A stretch of DNA of 64,000 nucleotides, taken from contig JXTB01000178.1 of assembly GCA_002914805.1 (NCBI GenBank), positions 173,861-237,860 on the forward strand, written 5' to 3'. Of this stretch, positions 57,833 to 64,000 are shown piece by piece. The position numbers were made by a program, and so were the translations under genes. The notes under the pieces are model-generated. The model searched no databases and was not told the origin of the DNA. It saw nothing but the letters and a program-made list of their open reading frames with translations. Each line of letters opens with the position of its first letter. The first letter of the stretch is position 1. Source of the stretch: Parasponia andersonii (lineage: Eukaryota; Streptophyta; Magnoliopsida; Rosales; Cannabaceae).

Positions 57833-59118
57833 TGAAAGGGTAAAATCTATTGTCATTTGAGATGTTGCAACATCACTATCTATGTTGACCGACGATGATT
57901 CTAGGTTGATGTTGAAATATTACCGGAATATTTGACCTGGCATTTTTGATATATTTGTCTGAATTTTACAGCTGTCATATGATTGAATTTTTGTTCAATT
58001 AGTTACGTTTTGATCAGAAATATCAGTGATTGATGTCTGCCTTATAGGAAAATTATATTCACATATTTCTTTCATAATTAAACATATTTTAATGAAGATT
58101 GATTATTATGTGATTGCTAATATTAATTATTTAATATTTCTAGAAATAATCAACCTTGATTTTAATCAATTAGATTATAATTATTGGGCTAATTTTATCT
58201 GATTAATTTGACAGCTTGTATTTTTATGGAAATTGTCTTATAGTATGAAAATGTAAATACTTATCTCTTGAGTTGTTGTTTCCTTATTTAAACCTAGTTG
58301 ATTCTTATTGTGTATGAACACTTTTTATTTGATTGACTTGTGTGAAAGCCAAATTGCTATTTCAGGTAACAAATCAACATTTACTCTGGAAGGATACAAA
58401 TCTGGTTGTTTTAGATAGGGTCGATGTTGTAGCATTACCTACAGACTCAGCAACAATCATAGATGAGCCTTGATTACAAAATCTTATTTTTGACTGATCT
58501 AATTGGCTTCTAATCAACATTTATGATGATTATAACATGTCTTGCAAATTGCCAAGGATTGGAAGACCTTAAGCACTATATATAGGGGTCTAGGATAGAG
58601 TCCTAGGTGTGCCTGTATGTTTGTGATTGCCATTAGAGCAATACTTTGTTAAATTTATCTATACTTTGTATTGTGAGACTATGAGAGATTCTTAGTTGTG
58701 AGAGTACTTTGGGAGAAATACGAGTGCTTCAGGAGAAGTGAATCAAGTCTTCAGGAGAAGGTAGATTCTGAAAAATCTAAAGGAAGTTCAAATGGAAGGA
58801 ATCATATTAAGTCGAGGGGAGCTCGCTAGATGGATTAGTGAAGGAGTACTTGTATGTTGCAACATTTAAAAGAGGGAGTCTTTTAAATTTGATTGGTATT
58901 TGTACTCACATTATTCTTTACTAATAAGTTTATTTCTCTGGACATGCCCCCTTAGATATAGACTATCGGGAGATAGTTGAACCATGTATAATATAGTGTG
59001 TCAAGTTTTTTATTTTTCAGTGTTACAACATCTATATTATATTTTTCCGCATAACCACCTTACATATTTAATTGAACAATTAATTATATTTAGTTGAATA
59101 TAAGAAATGGTCGTAACA
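57833..59118 (+). repeat. 3' LTR of the Sirevirus-like element
   Basis: 1286 bp, TGAAAGGGTAAAATC...GTCGTAACA. Uninterrupted partner of 44951-47881. It is preceded by the purine-rich tract at 57819-57832. Confidence 0.88.
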
Positions 59119-60394
59119 ACCACTATGACTCTAGCGCATGTAGCCTCCAATTCCACTTGCCATTTTTGGCCAGTGATGGTATTTTTCTTTTCTAGAAATC
59201 TTTTAGCTATTATCACTTCTTGTAATATTTGACTATCCACTATTACCTTTTTTGTTCAGATAGTAGCTATTATCTTGTTAGATTTTCTTTCATTTATTAA
59301 TATCCAATTAACCATAGTTAAAATGACTATCTAATTATGTCTAAGTACATTGAACCAAATCAATAGTAGGAATCTTTATCAATCTTTTTCTGTAAACTAG
59401 TATATTCAAAAAAATGATATCTTTTATCTTCACACTTGTTAGTTTATCTAGAAACTGTCAAAACTGGAAACAAGCCACAATCTATTGTGCTCCCACTTAG
59501 CAATCCAAATTGATTATATCCAATTTATATTTAATTGGTACAATCTAGTAACAATGTGACCCTTAACATAAGCTAGCCCGGAAATCTTATAGGACATATA
59601 TAGTTGACTCCTAAATAATTAAACAGGCTTGTTAATTATTTAATTTTATATGGAGTAACGTCTTATGTCATAATGATTTTTTGCTAATTGCCTTTTTGTA
59701 CAATATCATAAAAACATAAACATATATTTTTTGGCTCTTACTGATTTCTCTAATGATCATCAGTCAACATCGTATGAACTAAATCAGTATTAACATGCTT
59801 AGGCTTAAGACTTATGATCAAGTACTGAAATCCACAAAGAGATATTATTTCACCAAATTCCATATTGCTAACTGTAATTACATAATTCAAAAAATATGTT
59901 TTATCAAACAACAGAAAATATTAACCTTGATTGATCTTACTTATTTGTAATTCAAATGAAGCCATAGTTAAGAATATACAATCATGTCCAACTCAAGATT
60001 AAGAGTAAAGCTAATCTTTGCATATGAAATTTGTTGCCATTGACATTATCAGTAGAATTTCATTTATGATCTAGTTCGGTACAAGTCTCATTAAACCATT
60101 TGACTTAAGTTGACCAAAACAAATTAAACTTATCCAAAGTCTACTATAGCATAAATAAACTACCCAAATTTATTTATATTGTTGCGAACTTCTATTAATT
60201 AATTGTAAATAATTTGTATCTATATCTTCTGTAAATTTACATCGTAATCACAAATATACATATTTACATAATTAAATAGACCTTTATTCAAATAATATTA
60301 TACATAAATAATTAACTGAATAATATTTTATACTGTTTATATGAAAATATGTACATTGAAAAATTGCTTTTATAAGCTTCTCCCGTTAATTCTA

Positions 60395-61209
60395 ATACCT
60401 TATTGTCGTCCTTTTAAGGCTACTTGAATCACAAATAATCGTAAATACAATTCGTTCTATGTTCTCATATTCCAATAAAATAATAAAAGGTAAAGGACTT
60501 CGTTTATCTACATTCTTCTATGGTAAGCACCAACTTTGGAATCTGTAATGTGGACTTTGAAAAGAGGATTTTCACCAAACTACTAAAAGTTATAATTTTT
60601 TTGACATTTTTTTGAGGCATTTGTAAAAAAATGCCGCAAACTGTTTACAAATGCAGCATTTTTAATATTTATCGCAAGAATAATATCATTTTATTAAAAT
60701 GTTGTAAAATTACGGCGCTTCTTCTAAAAGTACCGCAAAATTATAATATTCTTTTCTAAATTAACGCATGTCTATCTACATTATCTATTTTCTATTGTTT
60801 TTATTGTACTTATTTGGAAATTTCAACTTAACAAATATTTTGATTAATCATATAGAAGGGCCAAGCCCAGGAGTCTCGAATGGATTAGGCTTGAGTTTTG
60901 TAATTTTGTTCCATGGTCTAGGCTCGTCCTTTGAAGTGGCACTAATCATCTCACTCTAAAATTTAAAAGTAGACCACTCTCAGAAACTCATATCTAGATA
61001 TGTAAAGTCGGTTAGACTAGGTCGGGTCGGCCCATATTTGATAAGTCTATACGAATTTTGTATTATTTTTAGGTCTGATTCGCTAAAATTATGGGTCGGA
61101 CTAGGCCGTTCCATATTCTTATTCAAGGGTTTGGCACGGCCTACCGGCCCAACCCACATTTTGTGCAAGCTTAAATGGGTTGTACCTAAATAAATTGTGC
61201 CAATGGGGG
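60395..61209. other. Last piece of NLR flank and unclassified sequence
   Basis: 60400-60460 resumes the homology to 9160-9215 (ATTG.CG.C.TTTT.AGGCT.CTT.AAT, then AATAATCGTAAATA). 60610-60750 has several GCGGCATTT / AAATGC(C/A)GCA words in both orientations, like subterminal repeats of a DNA transposon, but no clear ends are found. 61010-61160 contains GGGTCGGCCC, AGGCCGTTCC and CGGCCTACCGGCCCAACCC, typical of GC-rich terminal regions of plant hAT or Mutator-like elements. No gene. Confidence 0.4.
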
Positions 61210-61304
61210 CCGAATTTGGGATAGCGAGGACACGTGGACAGTTGGAGAATACATCATCGGCGGTTCAGAGACACGTGGACGGCTGGTGAGAAACCGCTCC
61301 AACA
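61210..61304 (+). repeat. LTR tail of a second Tat-type Gypsy element
   Basis: Matches the last 85 bp of the solo LTR at 18027-19012 and ends in the same GGTGAGAAACCGCTCCAACA. It is followed at 61306 by TTTGGAGCCGTCTGTGG, the primer-binding region typical of this group (TTTGGCGCCGTCTGTGGG in relatives). The rest of the LTR is missing to the left. Confidence 0.85.
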
Positions 61305-63701
61305 GTTTGGAGCCGTCTGTGGAAAAAAATGGTTGAGCGTGAGAAAAAGAGTAGGAGACTCACGATCGCACTCTCCACAAACAAAAAGCCATACAACGAC
61401 TGATGGCACCCTCAAGGATGACAACCAGGAGCACACGTCCCGATGTCGAAGGGAGCTCCCGAGAAGCATGACCGGATCTAGAGCAGAAGCTGGATCAGAT
61501 GCTTGCCGCCCTTGCAGAAGCAAACCGGAAGGCGGACATGGCCCACGAAGCTGTCCTGGGTTTAAGGGACGAAGTCGCAGAGATATGCAAAGATAACGCC
61601 CGCCTCGAAGGGCTGTTGGCAAGCGAAGACATGACCCAGCGGAGAGAAGATTTTGACGAAGAGGTCCAACAAGAATTCGGAAGTCAACCACGAGGAGAAG
61701 CTCCTGCACCCTCCGGATCGCGTATGCAGGGGGCACGTCAAAGCCAGTCGAGACCTTTCCAAACAAGGGGTGCAATGGGCAGAAGATGCCATGGAAGCCC
61801 AGGAGGTATGCCTCCCGACTGGAAGCGAGAGATGATGGCGGAGTTGGGTAAGAGATTCGGGGCCCATCACAGCTAGACCCCTGACGATCTGGCAGAGCAA
61901 ACTATGCGAGGGATCAATCGGACGGCCTTCGCCGATTAGATCTAGATGGAGCCTAGGCTGAGGTACTTCACGACCCCGACCTTCAGGCCGTTCGAGGGAA
62001 AAACCGACCCCCTCGACCATATATACCACTTTAAACAGAAGATGGCTTTGGAGACCAGAGACGAGGCCGTGATCTGTAAAGTTTTCTCTACGACCCTGGC
62101 AGGACCAGTCTTGCTGTGGTTCAGGCAGCTCTAGGAAAAATCCATAAACAGGTTTGAAGATTTCTACAAACTCTTCTTGAAGCAGTACGCGGGTGTACGG
62201 AGACAACAAAAAACCATGCGAGAGCTGGACCGATTAGAGCAGGCCGCAGATGAGTCTCCGTGACAGTACCTCTCGTACTTCCTCCAGGTAATGTCCCTGG
62301 TCCATAATGCCGACTCGGTCTAAGCCGCAGGCTCATTCGTTTGGAGCCTGCAACCAGGATCAATGCTATCGGACCACCTCCTCTTGAATCTTCCGTTCGA
62401 TATGGCGGATGTCAAGCGAAGTCAGATGGGGTATTCAGGGTACTGGAAAGCCACCAGAAGGTACCCAAAACCTCTGCCGCGATAACAATGACAGTGATAC
62501 AAATCCTGACTCTGCAAGGGGTGAAGAGGCCCTAGCTGGGCCAAGGGCCGGCCCCGAGGCAGGAAGCCCCTAACTGTGACAGTCAAGAAGATGGCAAGAG
62601 GAGGAAGACGTCTCGCAACCCCCTGCTGAGGTATGAGCTCAACACGCTGATCGACGTGATCTACCTCTAAAACAAGGATAGGGACATTTTCAAAGACCCG
62701 CCCAAATCTGGCGTCCCTGAGCATATGAAGAATAGGAGCAGGTATTGCCAGTTTCACACAGACTTCGGCCACGACACCATCTGCTACTATAGCCTTTACG
62801 CACAGGTCATGATGGCGATCCACGCTAGCAGGAAGAAACAGCACGTGAAAACCGGCAGAGCCCAGTCGCTGGAAGACGCCGCCAAGTCTGAAAAAGGGAA
62901 GCAGATCCAAGCCTCTGGGTCATGAGAGTAGACCCTGAGGATAGTGCCGACCATAGTGGGCAGGCCAGAGCCTACCCAGGATCAAGAGGAGAGGGAGAAA
63001 TGCCTCAAAAGAACTGAAGGAAGGGTGAAGCGCCTGAGGGGGATGGGCTATTCCGTCAACCATTTGACGGAGGGAGAGAGCCGCACCTCTGCTACCCCCA
63101 TCGTTTTCACCCAGCAAGATCTAACAACGGTGCACCAGCCTCATGACGACCCCCTGGTGATTAAGTTGCAAATCGGCTCCACATTGGTCGGAAGGGTCCT
63201 GGTTGACGGTGGCAGCAACATCGATATCCTATTCCTCAGCACATTCGAGAATATGGGTCTGGATCGAAGTGCGCTCAGGCCGACCTGTCAGCTGCTGTTC
63301 GCTTTCGACAACACGAGGGTCTATCCTTTGGGCATTGTGACCTTGAATGTCTGCGCTGCTGAGAGATGCTTGGATGTGGATTTTGTCATCATTGACTGCT
63401 AGTCCTCCTTCAATGTCATCATGGGAAGGGGATGGATCCACGCCATGCATGGGGTCGCTTCCACCCTCCACCAGGTCTTAAGATATCTATCAAAGGACGG
63501 TACCTACACGACAGACATCAGGGGAGACCAGGCCTCTGCAAAGAAATGCTTTTCAGCCGCACTGAGGGGAGCTGACGTAGGTGCAAGCACCGTAACCGGG
63601 GAAGGATAACAATCAAAGGACCGCCTGCCAGCGTACATGAAGCGAATTGAAGAGGAATCTGATGGTCCAGAATCCACGATCGAGGAGCTGGTAGCAGTTC
63701 C
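61305..63701 (+). pseudogene. gag and protease of a second Tat-type Gypsy element
   Basis: GC-rich block. gag: coiled-coil-like segment (MLAALAEANRKADMAHEAVL, open 61499-61876), capsid core (PFEGKTDPLDHIYHFKQKM, LLWFRQL, then FEDFYKLFLKQYAGVRR) with TAG stops at about 61936 and 62132, and the tail CQFHTDFGHDTICY at about 62748-62790. Aspartic protease in 62944-63402: LVIKLQIGSTLVGRVLVDGG followed by SNIDIL, with the DGGS active site intact, and FNVIMGRGWIHAM after a TAG at 63401. The part to 63605 stays open. RT and later domains are absent, because another LTR begins at 63702. A different subfamily from the 21557-32538 element, but the same general lineage. Confidence 0.88.
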
Positions 63702-64000
63702 TGTAACATCCAACTCCTCACATAATTAAGAGAGCCAATAATAAACATGTTCTAATTGCATATTAGGCATCTAGAAATCATTAATACTAGTTTCATAAAA
63801 ATATGCTCATTCCTTATGTTATGTGCATTTACATACATGCTTTTACACTAATGATTGTCAAAGTGTCCCGATGCAGTGTAAAGGTTCAATACCCTCAGAG
63901 AGAGAGCTCGGTGTGCTAAAATAACAAAGAATATAATTATGAAACTAATACTATGTGCACATGTATTAAGATCGTACTTGTTGATAACTTGGTCAAATAG
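63702..64000 (+). mobile_element. Start of an LTR, cut by window edge
   Basis: The coding sequence of the Tat element stops abruptly at TGTAACATCCAACTCCTCAC, which has the form of a chromovirus-type LTR start (compare TGTAATAACCC at 37772). Composition drops from GC-rich to AT-rich at this point. The other end and the target duplication (expected GTTCC) lie outside the window. Confidence 0.5.

Larger units (their letters stand above)
44951..59118 (+). mobile_element. Sirevirus-like Ty1/Copia retrotransposon, 14.2 kb with nested inserts
   Basis: 5' LTR 44951-47881 (1.29 kb plus an insertion) and 3' LTR 57833-59118 (1286 bp), both starting TGAAA(A)GG. A purine-rich CCAAAGGGAGAAA precedes the 3' LTR; ATTGGCATCAAAGTGGG after the 5' LTR is a poor but recognisable initiator-Met-type primer site. 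Flanks GTCAC (44946-44950) and ACCAC (59119-59123) agree at three of five positions, the others being transitions. Domain order gag, protease, integrase, RT, RNase H is Copia. The long gag, the extra ORF after pol and the 10-kb interior fit the Sirevirus (SIRE/Maximus) clade. Stops throughout; inactive. Confidence 0.88.
36988..60394 (-). mobile_element. Interrupted LTR-like element hosting the 23-kb nested stack
   Basis: The outer layer of the stack is seen in three pieces: about 36988-37200, 44783-44950 and 59119-60394, about 1.65 kb in total once the CACTA element and the Sirevirus-like element are removed. It breaks the NLR flank between GTCCTAT (36983-36989) and TTATTGTCG (60400). On the minus strand it would begin TATTAGAATTAACGGGAG, like a degenerate TG end, so an old solo LTR in minus orientation is the best reading. 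No gene is seen in 59119-60394; the minus frame 59037-59240 has no recognised motif. Confidence 0.45.

Noticed and set aside
59037..59240. 67-aa minus-strand frame spanning the end of the Sirevirus-like 3' LTR
   Set aside because: It crosses the LTR boundary at 59118 and has no motif, so it cannot be an old gene.

Overview
The window is nuclear DNA from a dicot plant, probably a woody or Rosales-type species, though the species cannot be fixed from sequence alone. The evidence is an intronless Rx-type CC-NB-ARC-LRR resistance gene of the RPM1-like class, plant-specific retrotransposon lineages (Ty3/Gypsy Tat, Ty1/Copia Sirevirus-like), CACTA transposons, and AT-rich intergenic DNA. Single N bases near 12781 and 18820 show draft assembly. 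No tRNA, rRNA, CRISPR array or bacterial-type operon is present.

Layout. 1-2831: end of a long LTR, then the 3' end of a dead Copia element. 2834-21551: a tandem cluster of four RPM1-like units on the + strand: an LRR tail (2834-3226), one intact gene (4696-7512, 938 aa), an LRR-only remnant (9851-10976) and a broken full-length copy (16205-20159). Upstream and downstream flanks of these units also match each other, so whole gene-plus-flank blocks were duplicated. The broken copy carries a captured exon-intron fragment of a universal-stress-protein/U-box kinase gene, and that fragment's intron holds a solo LTR.

21557-32538 is one complete Tat-lineage Gypsy element with a perfect 5-bp target duplication (CTATG). 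It has gag, protease, RT, two RNase H domains, integrase and an intron-containing antisense gene before its 3' LTR. The 3' flank of the broken NLR copy resumes at 32544, is interrupted by an LTR-like insertion (32843-36893, itself holding a CACTA element and a solo LTR), resumes at 36894, and is interrupted again by about 23.4 kb of nested elements (about 36988-60394) before its last recognisable piece at about 60395.

The 23-kb stack contains a 7.6-kb deleted CACTA element (37201-44779, with a solo LTR inside) and a Sirevirus-like Copia element (44951-59118, with one LTR-like insertion in its 5' LTR and a solo LTR in its gag-pol). The window ends with the gag-protease part of a second Tat-type Gypsy element (61210-63701), cut by the start of yet another LTR at 63702.

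The only gene I judge functional for the host is the NLR at 4696-7512. Everything else is remnant or transposon. Most insertion boundaries are supported by target-site duplications readable in the sequence, so the order of events can be partly reconstructed. All comparisons were made by eye.
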